A stretch of DNA of 64,000 nt from Sphaerolaimus hirsutus (GCA_964036195.1 OZ038459.1:23557206-23621205), one strand, 5' to 3'. Counted from the first letter of the stretch, positions 24,101 through 30,271 are shown. The notes: a model not told the origin generated them from the letters alone. Numbers and translations: made by a program.

Positions 24101-24540
24101 AGTAGGTAGAAGTAGGTGAATAGCGGGTCTTGATGAGTAGCGGGTTTACACGACTACCAGGCCCACACCCGCCGTATATGTATTTTTACACATGTCTCCG
24201 CTAAAACAACTGCAGGATGCCGAACAGTTGCAGCAACTCCAAAATACATTGGACCGGCTGAATGGACTAATAAATGATGTGGTTGTCCAACGTGTGCAGG
24301 CCCAGGTGGCACTCCCAAGCCCTGTAAAGTGAAAGTAAAGTGTCAACTGTAAAGTCAAATGCAAAGTAAACTGTCAATTGTCATGCAAAGTTCAATGATA
24401 AAATCTTTTCTTTTTTTTGTTTCGATTGACACTTCACTTTGCATTTGACTTTACATTTGGCACTTTACTTTACACTTTACAGGGCTTGGGACTGCCCCCA
24501 GGGCGCATTGCGGCAGCACGATGAACAACAAGACGAGTGA
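9061..24540 (+). CDS. RNF216: RNF216/TRIAD3-like RBR E3 ubiquitin ligase with C-terminal Gln-rich coiled coil (21 exons)
   Basis: Exons: 9061-9102, 9234-9450, 9850-10075, 10981-11339, 11725-11946, 13520-13713, 14159-14267, 14337-14426, 15057-15206, 15470-15667, 15956-16058, 16251-16385, 16806-16940, 17705-17849, 18032-18192, 18605-18650, 20714-20791, 20984-21163, 22113-22382, 24216-24305, 24502-24540. All junctions are GT-AG, phases match, and the sum (3189 bases) gives 1062 codons plus TGA. The product should be a RING-HECT-hybrid ligase that takes ubiquitin from E2 onto a RING2 cysteine (C739, in HMTC). CUE-like modules lie at about residues 20-75, 90-130 and 230-270, the RBR at 560-775, and a Gln-rich coil at 845-1062. 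The IBR, RING2 and following helical segment match RNF216. The Gln-rich tail is unlike the Pro-rich tail of vertebrate RNF216. The ATG at 9061 was chosen because it opens the frame and is conserved in the duplicate at 33161. Exons 16-21 are less certain than 1-15. Confidence 0.82.
9234..9450 (+). CDS. RNF216: RNF216-like exon 2, CUE-like segment
   Basis: The acceptor is TTTCAG at 9228-9233 and the donor GTGAGC at 9451; phase 0 in, phase 1 out. It encodes a helical segment with the F-P core typical of CUE/UBA-like folds (EILSGVFPRAEI). A diverged but open copy is at 33329-33545. Confidence 0.8.
9511..9794. mobile_element. TTGACA-type TIR MITE in intron 2
   Basis: Left part TTGACAACGACACCAAATG, right part TCATTGTCAACTAGTGTG, with the family hallmark CCAATTCAAAGCT inside. 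Relatives are at 17389-17646, 25556-25783, 33616-34866, 60790 and in the eight satellite modules from 38392. It makes up most of intron 2. Confidence 0.6.
9850..10075 (+). CDS. RNF216: RNF216-like exon 3, CUE domain
   Basis: Acceptor AATCACAG, donor GTTTGT; phases 1 in, 2 out. It contains the clearest CUE motif: LCEMFPEMDKKFLNEAL followed by a CNRDVNMAANEIL helix. CUE domains bind ubiquitin, so this may help the ligase recognise ubiquitinated partners. The distal part is acidic (NPDDDEIRTE). Confidence 0.82.
10373..10774. mobile_element. CCGTATATCCTCGAATAA TIR MITE in intron 3
   Basis: CCGTATATCCTCGAATAAG and TTATTCAAGGATATACGG are inverted ends flanked by TA. Runs of G in the body; words GGGGGGAGTTATTC repeat. 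Same family as 34175-34511 and 60257-60674. Confidence 0.75.
10981..11339 (+). CDS. RNF216: RNF216-like exon 4, Ser-rich linker
   Basis: Acceptor TTTCCTAG, donor GTATTT; phases 2 in, 1 out. It encodes about 120 residues rich in Ser, Pro and Gly (for example SSSSSTTQKVPIKRP), probably disordered. The GRKRSQSVNDLE segment near its end looks like a basic site suited to phosphorylation (inference). Confidence 0.72.
11725..11946 (+). CDS. RNF216: RNF216-like exon 5, third CUE-like segment
   Basis: Acceptor CTTCCCAG, donor GTTCGT; phases 1 in, 1 out. After a Pro-rich start it encodes CVQIFPQADPNWIVKQLL, the third F-P helix of this gene. It is GC-richer than the flanking introns, as real exons here tend to be. 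Confidence 0.75.
11986..12318. repeat. Inverted array of CATGTAAACCCGCTAGT words in intron 5
   Basis: TCATGTAAACCCGCTAGTC and variants stand in direct copies at the left (11990-12030) and in inverted copies at the right (12255-12315), with the end words TAGTCATG/CATGACTA. It is one of a class of word arrays also seen at 16640-16745, 17030-17340, 21680-22090, 24110-24165 and 55960-56140. Confidence 0.6.
12342..12890. mobile_element. hAT-type MITE filled with CCCGATCCCGAT array (intron 5)
   Basis: Starts TAGGGTTCAAACGGGATC and ends CCCGTTTGAACCCTA, flanked by perfect 8-bp duplications TTTGGGGT. About half its length is degenerate (CCCGAT)n, which is nearly self-complementary with GGGATC. The central 12540-12660 is unique and contains TTTTTGCATGCAAAAAA. 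Close copies are at 24659-25244 and 33664-34103. Confidence 0.88.
12994..13437. mobile_element. hAT-type MITE (CAGGGACGTATCC family) in intron 5
   Basis: Ends CAGGGCCGTATCCAGG and CCTGGATACGTCCCTG, flanked by perfect 8-bp duplications ATTACCTC. Body as in 3419-3797: CCCGGGACGAGACCAG, GCGCGCGAGCGCGC, an ATGGCGCTGGCGCC block and C/G runs. It lies about 80 bases upstream of the exon 6 acceptor. Confidence 0.88.
13520..13713 (+). CDS. RNF216: RNF216-like exon 6, basic helical segment
   Basis: Acceptor GAACTCAG, donor GTGGGT; phase 1 in, 0 out. Encodes VLEKQKRDRRRKAYLDPARF and a further charged stretch ending in TKHLM. No named domain recognised; it lies between the CUE-like region and the RBR. 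Confidence 0.78.
14159..14267 (+). CDS. RNF216: RNF216-like exon 7
   Basis: Acceptor CTTCACAG, donor GTACGT; phases 0 in, 1 out. Encodes AYLNHEYSCLRPTWLAEF and HAGGGRLLPICDMLDP. No domain recognised, but GC content, splice sites and phase all fit an exon. Confidence 0.75.
14337..14426 (+). CDS. RNF216: RNF216-like exon 8
   Basis: Acceptor TTTTGCAG, donor GTGAGT (a full consensus); phases 1 in, 1 out. Encodes an Arg-rich segment (RSVVRRGRRPDVRVPDE). Intron 7 is only 69 bases, the shortest in the gene. Confidence 0.75.
14637..14896. mobile_element. GAGTATACT-type foldback element in intron 8
   Basis: Left end AGATATACTCGGCGGAC, right end ACAGGAGTATACTAG. Internal inverted words (ACGTTGGAAGCATGCC against GGCACGCTTCCAGCG). 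A close relative occurs in both palindrome arms (52490-52700, 59930-60060) and a diverged one at 25912-26151. Confidence 0.55.
15057..15206 (+). CDS. RNF216: RNF216-like exon 9
   Basis: Acceptor TTTTGCAG, donor GTATTT; phases 1 in, 1 out. The second half encodes NKIEWPETFDQRFFAEL and QYVVHKPAIE, an amphipathic helical lead-in to the RBR. The first half is Ser/Arg-rich. Confidence 0.78.
15470..15667 (+). CDS. RNF216: RNF216-like exon 10, RING1
   Basis: Acceptor GTTCGCAG, donor GTTTGT; phases 1 in, 1 out. After a charged helix it carries the RING1-like Cys cluster YTCDVCAEDQVLLEDLCCC and HVFCADCVAEHARV. RING1 of RBR ligases docks the charged E2. The spacing is RNF216-like rather than a canonical C3HC4. 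Confidence 0.85.
15956..16058 (+). CDS. RNF216: RNF216-like exon 11, end of RING1
   Basis: Acceptor CCCCCAG, phases 1 in, 2 out; encodes VPCMQSPCAGTYLHSVL and CRADMDTLDR. The donor is not independent genomic sequence: it is the left end (GTGCCACTCCC) of the TIR element that forms intron 11. Confidence 0.85.
16059..16250. mobile_element. Introner-like TIR element forming intron 11 exactly (192 bp)
   Basis: Left end GTGCCACTCCCACACCCTG, right end CAGGGTGCGGGAGTGCCCAG. The interior is also imperfectly inverted (AAAGTCATGGAAAATGCCC against CATGACTTCAGACACTTTG), so the element is one long hairpin. The first two bases are the splice donor and the last two the acceptor; removal joins TTGGACAG to GTTGGCGG in frame inside the RBR. 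Read through, the frame meets TGA 24 bases in. The flanking CAG occurs on both sides. Confidence 0.88.
16251..16385 (+). CDS. RNF216: RNF216-like exon 12, IBR first half
   Basis: Phases 2 in, 2 out, donor GTGGGT. Encodes LYHCPFCPYAAVPDPSV and FQCEGCGKESCR, matching the IBR Cys pairs of RNF216. Its acceptor is the right end of the introner-like element. Confidence 0.88.
16806..16940 (+). CDS. RNF216: RNF216-like exon 13, IBR second half to RING2 start
   Basis: Acceptor CTTCAG, donor GTGCGT; phases 2 in, 2 out. Encodes ECGEPNHVPLRCEE (last IBR Cys/His ligands), a long linker helix (TYVEEQMAEALIRV) and the first RING2 pair CPSCKKR. Confidence 0.88.
17030..17340. repeat. Inverted word array (GCATAATGGGTTTACATGC) in intron 13, interrupted
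   Basis: GGCCTATTGCGCATGTA at the left and TACATGCGTAATGGC at the right are inverted, with further inverted words (CATTATGCATCTAG against CTAGATGCATAATG). The centre is occupied by the hAT-type element at 17113-17282. Confidence 0.55.
17113..17282. mobile_element. hAT-type MITE filled with CGATATCG words (intron 13)
   Basis: Starts TAGGGTTCGGACGATATG and ends ATATTGTCTGAACCCTA, flanked by perfect 8-bp duplications GTGCCGGT. The body is degenerate copies of TTCGATATTCGATAT, a self-complementary word. A truncated relative is at 35325-35543. Confidence 0.85.
17389..17646. mobile_element. TTGACA-type TIR MITE in intron 13
   Basis: CCAGTTGACACTAAATGTC at the left and CCAGTTGACATTTTGCG at the right, with the family hallmarks TTTAAAGCTTGCTCACG and CAGCAAGCTTTGAATTGG as an inverted pair. 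It ends about 60 bases before exon 14. Confidence 0.6.
17705..17849 (+). CDS. RNF216: RNF216-like exon 14, RING2 with catalytic Cys
   Basis: Acceptor CATCACAG, donor GTGGGT; phases 2 in, 0 out. Encodes TVKKEGCNHMTCVCGEHF and CYVCKQPVSPRDPYRHF. In RBR ligases the Cys of the HMTC motif forms the ubiquitin thioester; here it is codon 17739-17741 (residue 739). All expected RING2 Cys/His positions are present, so the enzyme looks intact. Confidence 0.9.
18032..18192 (+). CDS. RNF216: RNF216-like exon 15, post-RBR helix
   Basis: Acceptor AACGTCAG, donor GTGGGT; phases 0 in, 2 out. Encodes DVAERAGREAREKFLAEN and LVDRQAPRGRG. The charged helix directly after RING2 corresponds in position to the Glu/Lys-rich helix of RNF216. 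Confidence 0.85.
18213..18321. mobile_element. Short CCGTATTACCTCGAAATA MITE in intron 15
   Basis: CCGTATTACCTCGAAATAC and AATTCAAGGTAATACGG are inverted, flanked by TA. At 109 bases it is the smallest complete copy of the family in the window, and it sits 20 bases after a splice donor. Confidence 0.75.
18605..18650 (+). CDS. RNF216: RNF216-like exon 16 (probable)
   Basis: Acceptor CTTTGCAG, donor GTATGT; phases 2 in, 0 out. Encodes PAQVRRRGAHGEHG. Short and of low complexity, so it is called mainly because it is GC-rich, has good splice sites and connects exon 15 (phase 2) to exon 17 (phase 0). Confidence 0.55.
18812..20623. mobile_element. Composite inverted-repeat element (1.8 kb) in intron 16
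   Basis: Outer ends GTATACTCCAGCGACATT and AATGTCGCTGGAGTATAC are inverted. Inside, CAGGGGTGGGCATTTTC (18900) pairs with its reverse at 20515, and about 180 bases of arm follow on each side. The centre (19100-20220) is a jumble of CTATCTATC/CGGAGG units with long C and G runs. No coding capacity seen. Confidence 0.7.
20714..20791 (+). CDS. RNF216: RNF216-like exon 17, Gln-rich coil
   Basis: Acceptor TTGCGCAG, phase 0 in, phase 0 out. Encodes RRRVRHLQVEMEQMEQM and MLRMDLQ. The donor GTGCCAATCCC is the left end of the next introner-like element. An alternative reading is that an ATG at 20699 starts a separate gene; continuous phase from exon 15 favours the fused model. Confidence 0.6.
20792..20983. 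mobile_element. Introner-like TIR element forming intron 17 exactly (192 bp)
   Basis: Left end GTGCCAATCCCAGACCCTG, right end CAGGGTCTGGGACTGCCCCC followed by the acceptor CAG; the arms stay inverted almost to the centre (GGCAACCGAGTTGCC). Flanked by CAG on both sides. Its length equals that of the element in intron 11. Unlike that copy it has no stop in the gene's frame, so unspliced RNA would still encode protein. Confidence 0.85.
20984..21163 (+). CDS. RNF216: RNF216-like exon 18, Gln-rich coil
   Basis: Phase 0 on both sides; 60 residues of heptad-like Leu/Gln/Arg sequence (for example RQLEQQQRQLEQPQRHLEQ). The donor GTGCCAATTTTC again resembles the left end of the introner-like family, but the rest of intron 18 is filled with other repeats. 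Confidence 0.65.
21164..22112. repeat. Intron 18: degraded introner start, CTATCTATC unit and word array
   Basis: The first about 50 bases (GTGCCAATTTTC, AAAGTGCCAAGTGTCAA) look like a decayed introner left end. 21220-21530 is a CGGAGGGATGGATAGC/C-run block, and 21680-22090 holds direct and inverted copies of GCGCATGTAAACTCTCAG-like words. No exon seen. Confidence 0.5.
22113..22382 (+). CDS. RNF216: RNF216-like exon 19, Gln-rich coil
   Basis: Acceptor CATGTGCAG, donor GTGAGT; phase 0 on both sides. 90 residues, almost all Gln, Arg, Leu, Ala and Glu, predicted as a long coiled coil (for example HVLRQVEKLQ-like heptads near the end). Part of the CAG/GCAGCGG richness could be repeat expansion, but the periodic Leu/Ala favours selection for a coil. 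Confidence 0.65.
22538..23174. mobile_element. 637-bp near-perfect foldback element in intron 19
   Basis: Ends CTGGGGCCAGATTCAATAC and TATTAAATCTGGCCCCAG; pairing continues through GTAGGGTAGGGCGTACG and almost to the centre (CGAATTGGCAGACGGCC against GGCCGTCTGCCAATTCG). No clear target duplication. Nothing coding. Confidence 0.75.
23304..23711. mobile_element. hAT-type MITE (CAGGG family) in intron 19
   Basis: Flanked by perfect 8-bp duplications GTGTCATG; right end CCTGGATACGTCCCTG. It is inserted in an older relative, since 23215-23290 and 23720-23760 show matching words (GAAGCCCGGTGAACGG, GCGTTGGCACC) on either side. Confidence 0.85.
24216..24305 (+). CDS. RNF216: RNF216-like exon 20, coil
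   Basis: Acceptor CAACTGCAG, phase 0 on both sides. Encodes DAEQLQQLQNTLDRLNGL and INDVVVQRVQAQ. The donor GTGGCACTCCC is the left end of the introner-like element that follows. Confidence 0.65.
24306..24501. mobile_element. Introner-like TIR element forming intron 20 exactly (196 bp)
   Basis: Left end GTGGCACTCCCAAGCCCTG, right end CAGGGCTTGGGACTGCCCCC plus acceptor AG. The sub-terminal arms (AAAGTGTCAACTGTAAAGTC against inverted counterparts) pair, and the loop TTTTCTTTTTTTTGTTTCG is shared with the copies at 53075 and 61149. CAG stands on both sides. In-frame TGA follows within 30 bases, so the last exon requires removal. Confidence 0.85.
24502..24540 (+). CDS. RNF216: RNF216-like exon 21 (last coding exon)
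   Basis: Encodes GALRQHDEQQDE and the stop TGA at 24538-24540. The composition continues the Gln-rich coil in phase 0. No AATAAA lies close by; a CAATAAAAAAAT at about 25403 is possible but lies beyond a hAT insertion, so the 3' end is not defined. Confidence 0.62.
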   Translation, partial: GALRQHDEQQDE

Positions 24541-24658
24541 CGCTTCAGACAAAAGTGGCGATGTGTGCGCGCTGCCCGCTGGAAAAAAGTGATGCATTGG
24601 TCTGTGGGGAAAGTTTTCGCCGTTTTCCGGTCGTCTCCCATTGGATCGCCCTGACCGG

Positions 24659-25244
24659 TAGGGTTCAAACGGGATCCCGATCCCGATCCCGGATCCCGTG
24701 AAATTCCGGGATTTACCAGTCCCGATCCCGATCCCGAAACCCCAATCCCGATCCCGAAATCTCAAAAATACCAATCCCGATCCCGATCCCGAAAGTTTTC
24801 AAATCCCGATCCCGATCCCGAGAAACTCCCAAGTCCGGGATCCCGATCCCGGAAAAATTAGTGGAAATTATAAAAAGTGAAATAATGACGTTTTTGCATG
24901 CAAAAAAAGTGGATGCAAACCCCCAGCGTCAATTTTATGCCACTTTTCTGGCATCCAACAGTGTTGTGACACCTTTGTGAACAACTGTGAATGCCAGAAA
25001 AATGGCCGAAATCTCTATCCCTAGAACCCAATCCCGATCCCGGAAAAATGCCTATCCCAATCCCGATCCCGATCCCGTGACCCCAATCCCGGCCAATCCC
25101 GATCCCGATCCCGATCCCGAAATCTCAAAAAAACAATCCCGATCCCGATCCCGAAACCCCAATCCCGATCCCGATCCCGATCCCGAAATCTCAAAAAGTG
25201 AATCCCGATCCCGATCCCGAAAAGTCAATCCCGTTTGAACCCTA
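24659..25244. mobile_element. hAT-type MITE with CCCGATCCCGAT array
   Basis: Starts TAGGGTTCAAACGGGATC, ends TCCCGTTTGAACCCTA, flanked by perfect 8-bp duplications CTGACCGG. Nearly identical to 12342-12890 apart from the numbers of CCCGAT units, which suggests recent spread with array length change. Confidence 0.9.
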
Positions 25245-25555
25245 CTGACCGGTGCGGTTTGAACCAGGCATACCGTAAAAATAGTCTATTAATGAGAGGT
25301 CGCATTAAAAGGGGGTCGCATTGATGAGCCTGCGGCTGTGAACATGTAAACCCGGTGCGCATGTAGTCCCGGTGCCCATTTTAACTGGTTTTACAGGAAT
25401 ATTTCAATAAAAAAATCGATATCTCCAGAAACAGTGAACCACGTTCGTGTTGAGTTTTGGACATGATTATGAGGTTTCATGAATTTAGTCCATGAAAAGT
25501 TGGAAACCTGTGTCATCACTCACTTTTATCTACTCAATTTGGTGATAAAATGGGC

Positions 25556-25783
25556 CCCCACACACTGGATGTCAACTGAATTCGTGTCAACTAAATGTCA
25601 ACTGAATGTAAGTGATAGTGTGATTTCAACTTATCTATCTGATAGAGCATAGTTGATTTTACATCATGACACTTCATTTTCATCGTTCCTGTTTAGTGTG
25701 ATGCTTTTTACAAACTTCTTGTTTTATTCAATTGACACTGAGTTGACGCGAATTTGCGATGTCAACTAGTGTGTGTGGGCCCA
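25556..25783. mobile_element. TTGACA-type MITE with long GGGCCCACACAC ends
   Basis: CCCCCACACACTGGATGTC at the left and GATGTCAACTAGTGTGTG followed by TGGGCCC at the right are inverted. Words GTGTCAACTAAATGTCAAC are repeated inside. It probably shows the full TIR of the family whose shorter copies lie in introns 2 and 13. Confidence 0.65.
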
Positions 25784-25911
25784 ATGTTACGCTTGAATTT
25801 TACGTGGAGCTGTGATTCCAGTTTATATAAATACCACCGCTGAGACCTCAGTAGGATGTTCCGTGGCGATCTAATGGGAGACTGTCCGGAAACGGCAAAA
25901 ACTTTTACCAG

Positions 25912-26151
25912 ATATACGCGGCGGACCGCAAAGTGTGCGCCCAAAATTATTTATGTCTTGGTCGATAACGCGCGAGCTGGATACTTATGTATGCACTTTC
26001 ACAAAAAGAAAAATATTTTTTAAATAAAAAGGCGGAGTCGCGTGCAAACGGGGAATGTCTTTTCCCCGTAAATATTTTTATTTTATTAATGATGACGTCA
26101 TGATGGAGTGTTTACTTCAGAAAAATGTATAACATGCGGTCCACCGAGTAT
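25912..26151. mobile_element. Diverged GGTATACTCGGYGGACC element
   Basis: GATATACGCGGCGGACCGC and GCGGTCCACCGAGTATACC are inverted ends; an internal hairpin GGGGAATGTCTTTTCCCC is near the middle. Related to 14637-14896. Confidence 0.6.
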
Positions 26152-26169
26152 ACCTACCTATATTTGATG

Positions 26170-27619
26170 CAGGGACGTAGCCAGGATTTTTGAGCGGGGG
26201 GGCGGATTGTATACGGAGCCCGGCGAACGGGGGGGGCGGCGCCCCCCCCCCTAAAATTTTACCCCTGTTGTAGGGAAATGGCGCCATGGCGCTGGCGCCA
26301 TTCGTAGGCGCCACTGGCGTTGGCATTGGCGCCAAAACAGCAGTATACGTCTGTATTTTACAGGCATATACAGCGACTAGGCCGCGGAGACCGGTCAGTA
26401 GGGCTCGAAACTCGGATTTTTTTCAAACTCGAGTTCGAGTCACAACCCAAAAAATTTTCCGGTCGAGTCGGCGAGTCGAGTCGGGCGAGTCAGCGAAAAG
26501 TCGAGTCGAGTCGGGCAAAAATCTCGAGTCTCGAGTCGAGTCAGATGCGTTACTTTTTGGTATGACCCTTGCAGAAATTTTAGATAGTATTTTCTTTACC
26601 TATGTTTTCACACACGCTTAATGATGTCCAAATATGATGCCTAAATGCCAACAGTTCATTTGAATATAAAAATAAAGTGAAAATATAACTCACATGTTCA
26701 CTTTCTTGATGTTGACACAAATTAAGTTGCAAAAATAGAACCAGCCTACCCATGGAAATACAACATCTTTTAACGATCTGGTTTTTATTAAAAAATGTTT
26801 CTTAAAGAAAAACCATTGAAAAATGCCATCCCTCAACCACCCAACAAATTGCATATAAAGCCAATGTCAGGCAATGATCGGAGAAGTCAGAAACAAGTAT
26901 TGTTTATATTCACAAAAGACAGGCACTTAATCATATGAAGATTATCAGCTACAACCTGGGATCCAGTATCTTTGAATGAGAGTGTTTGCGAGTGAATGAG
27001 AATTTACCCTCTGAATGGAGAATGAATGGTGTGGGCTCGCTTACCACACACACAAATTTTACCTACACAAATGGATTCATGCCATTATACTGGCTCCATC
27101 ATAGGCACCACAACATGGCTCAATTGGCAATAAGAAGCTTGAATTTTAACATCATTCAATACATATTCCAAGCCAATCAGTGATAAATCATTCATACAGT
27201 GTGGAAATGCGCGCTTGCGCGCAAGTTTTTTGAAAAATAAGTCAAAAAATTCATATCAAATTGAATTTTTTGGATATTATTCAATGGGGACCCCGACTCG
27301 AAATTTGGCAAAATTTCGAGTCAAGTCAGGCAAAAACCTCGAGTCTCGAGTCTGGGCCATATTTTTCCGTCGAGTCGGGCGAGTCGAGTCGGTACCCCAT
27401 TTTACCCTCGAGTCACGAGTCGAGTCGAGTCGAGTTCGAGCCCTACCGGTCAGCCATAAAGATATGTTGTGAAGGGAGAATGCGCGCTTGCGCGCAAAAA
27501 TTTTTCAAACTGTCGACAAAATCGTCGTCTGAAAGTGCCATTTCTGGCACATTTTTTGGTCCGGCCCGGGAAGGGGGGGGCGGCCGCCCCCCCCCCGCCC
27601 CCCCCTGGCTACGTCCTTG
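26170..27619. mobile_element. hAT-type MITE (CAGGGACGTAGCC family), interrupted
   Basis: Starts CAGGGACGTAGCCAGGAT, ends CCTGGCTACGTCCTTG, flanked by perfect 8-bp duplications ATTTGATG. The middle is taken up by the element at 26399-27445. Without it the host would be about 400 bases, as in the other copies. Confidence 0.88.
26399..27445. mobile_element. Nested hAT-type element with GAGTCGAGTC words
   Basis: Starts TAGGGCTCGAAACTCGG and ends GAGTTCGAGCCCTA, flanked by perfect 8-bp duplications CCGGTCAG. Both ends carry degenerate arrays of TCGAGTCGAGTC, a self-complementary word. The middle (about 26560-27290) is unique AT-rich sequence with no coding frame I can defend. A truncated relative is at 49427-49594. 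Confidence 0.88.
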
Positions 27620-28032
27620 ATTTGATGTGTCTTTGTTTGAGTTGGCTGCCGATGTTGTTTCACAAATTTTGATGATTTTTTTGTCCAGAATCTAGTTCAA
27701 TCCGCTTGTATTAGTTTTTTAATATCAAAAATGAGCGCCATCCTGCAACTCAACATTTTACTGGTTACTTAGTGCAAGTCTACGATCAAGTTTTTTTCTG
27801 TTTTTGTGCGAGGTAAACTTTTGTTATAGTCAAGTATTTTCTGAAACCAAGAACCAGAACCGAAAATGTTGAAATTCCGAACCCTACCATTGACCATAAA
27901 TATACGAATCACCTAAATTTGATTTCTGCTCACTTGCTGATATGTCTCGTTTTTATCTAGCCGCAAATTACCAAACAATTTCTTGTGATTACTGTCTAAA
28001 ATGATACATTTTGCAAGTAAATATTTATTATG

Positions 28033-29613
28033 CCGTATTTCCTCGAAATACCCCCACTCTAAATACCCCCCTCGAAATACCCCCGTCTCGAAATACCCCC
28101 CCCCCCCTCAAAATGGCCACTATGAGTTTATTAGCCACCCCTCGAAATACCCCCCCCCCCAAAATTGAGTGTGCAGAGAACGTACATGACCTAACTGCGG
28201 TTTGTGACTCGGTCAATGCAAAACACACGTTAAAAACAATGAATTGTTACGTTAGAACTGTGTTTATGCCATCTACATACAGGACCGATCACTCACATCC
28301 GACCATAAGCGATTTTTTTAGAAAATTATTCACCACCCCAGAACTAGGGCATTTCGGCTGGGTCTGTTCCATGACAAATAAAGTTCAAACATTTGCCTAA
28401 AAAAGTATATGGGCACCCACCGCTGGAACCCACCTTGGGCCGTGTAAATGACCCATATATTTTTATATATTCTTTTTGGCTGATCACTCAAGTCCGACTG
28501 CGAGTGATAATCAACTAAAATCCTGCTTTTCAAGGCCGAATTTTAGCCTGAAATACAGAACATGTTCATGGCGAATTGCCAAATGCAACTTCAATGGTTT
28601 TTTTAGCGATAAAAATAGGATAATGATATTTTTTAGTTTGTATTGATTTGTATGGCGGAACGCACTTCGTCAGAATTTTCATCGCAGTAATTTTTAACGC
28701 TGCAAAATGAAGCTATGAAAACGCTCCCACATTAAAGAGAAAGCCAGAGGCATTTTTTTAAAACTTCCACCGCTCAAATGCCAAATATATCAAATTTGAG
28801 AACGTGTGAGGCGAACTTTGAAGATGTTACTTATTTCGTTGTGGGAAGAAAATTAGTACTGAGGGAAATGTAGCGAGGTTTTTTAAATTTCATTTCGCGT
28901 TTTCTCAAATTTGATTAATTTGGCATTTGAGCGGAGAAAGTTTTGAAAAAATGCCTCTGGCTTTCTCTTTAATGTGGAAGTGTTTTCATAGCTTCGTTTT
29001 GCATCGTTAAAAAATGCTGCGATAAAAATTCTGACGAAGTGCGTTCCGCCATACAAATCAATACCAACTAAAAAATATCATTATCCTGTTTTTATCGCTA
29101 AAAAAGCCATTGAAGTTGCATTTGGAAATTCGCCATGAACATGCTCTGTATTTCAGGCCAAAATTCGGCCTTGAAAAGCAGGATTTTAGTTGATAATCAC
29201 TCGTAGTTGGACTTGAGTGATCAGCCAAAAAGAGTATAAAATATGTGGGCCGTTTACACAGCCCAAGGTGGGTTCCAGCCAGGGGGTGCCCATATACTTT
29301 TTTAGGCAAATGTTTGAACGTTATTTTTCATGGAACAGACCCGGCCGATATGCCCTAGTTCGAGGGTGGTGAATGATTTTCTAAAAAATCGCTCATGGTC
29401 GGATGTGAGTGATCGGTCCTGTACTTATATATTGTTTTTTTTCCCATAGACTCATATAGCGGTTATTGTCGCATTTTTCTACGTCTGCGTGCGTTTCAGA
29501 CGACAGTAAAGTACTGAAATTTCAACAAAATTCTGGCGAAATAATAAACCCACCCTCGAAATACCCCCTCGTTTAACCCCCCTCAAAATTCTCTTTCTGA
29601 AACAATCACCCTC
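28033..29613. mobile_element. CCGTATTTCC MITE interrupted by a foldback element
   Basis: Left end CCGTATTTCCTCGAAATAC; the right part (29450-29613) matches the reversed 1550-1700 of the intact copy at 1531-1986, and its terminal about 30 bases are missing. The 28280-29421 foldback sits at the site corresponding to about position 1746 of the intact copy. Confidence 0.7.
28280..29421. mobile_element. 1.1-kb foldback element, CAGGACCGATCACTCAC ends, TA duplication
   Basis: Inverted arms of over 500 bases (CAGGACCGATCACTCACATC at both ends in opposite orientation, TATGGGCACCC further in) close on a centre near 28850. TA lies on both sides, and the host copy at 1531-1986 shows the uninterrupted site. 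No transposase frame. Confidence 0.8.
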
Positions 29614-29861
29614 GGGCAATTATAGGCAATTATAGGCAATTACGATGGACCATTTTCGAAGTTGTTTGTATATTTGTTTAGAAGTTGTTTGTATATTTGT
29701 TTAGAACCTACTTGTTTAGAAGTTTTGATGGTGGAACGTTTGCTTTTTCAATAAAAATTATCGAAACTACTAATTTTTTGCTTTCGTTATAATATATTTA
29801 TTGCTGGTGAGAAAGAAACTCGACTTATTGGTTTTGCATTCAGTTAAAATATTGTAGATTA

Positions 29862-30271
29862 CCGTATTTCCTCGAAATACCCCCAGAGGGTTCATTATTT
29901 CACCAGCAAAATTGGAGGGGGGGGGGTTATTCGAGGGGGGGTCTATTATTTCGCCAGAAATTTTCGGAAATTCCCCATACGCAGACGTAGATCAATCGAA
30001 CAATTACGCAGATGTATATGTGTTTATAGGCATATATCACTGTATCTACACATAAACCCTTCCCTAACGTCACTGAGCCATCACTTTTAAGGTGTGTTCT
30101 GCATTGTACAGATCACAAACTACGGTATTTGTCATGTACGTTCTCTTTACACTCAATTTTAGGTGGGGTATTTCGAGGGGGGGGGGTTTATTTTTTCCTC
30201 GGCCGAATTTTAGGGGGGTATTTCGAGGGGGGGGGGGTTAATTCAAGGGGGGATAATTCGAGGTAATACGG
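29862..30271. mobile_element. CCGTATTTCCTCGAAATA MITE
   Basis: CCGTATTTCCTCGAAATAC and AATTCGAGGTAATACGG, flanked by TA. The interior resembles 1531-1986 (words CATGTACGTTCTCTTTAC and ACTCAATTTTAGG) plus G-runs. Confidence 0.75.
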
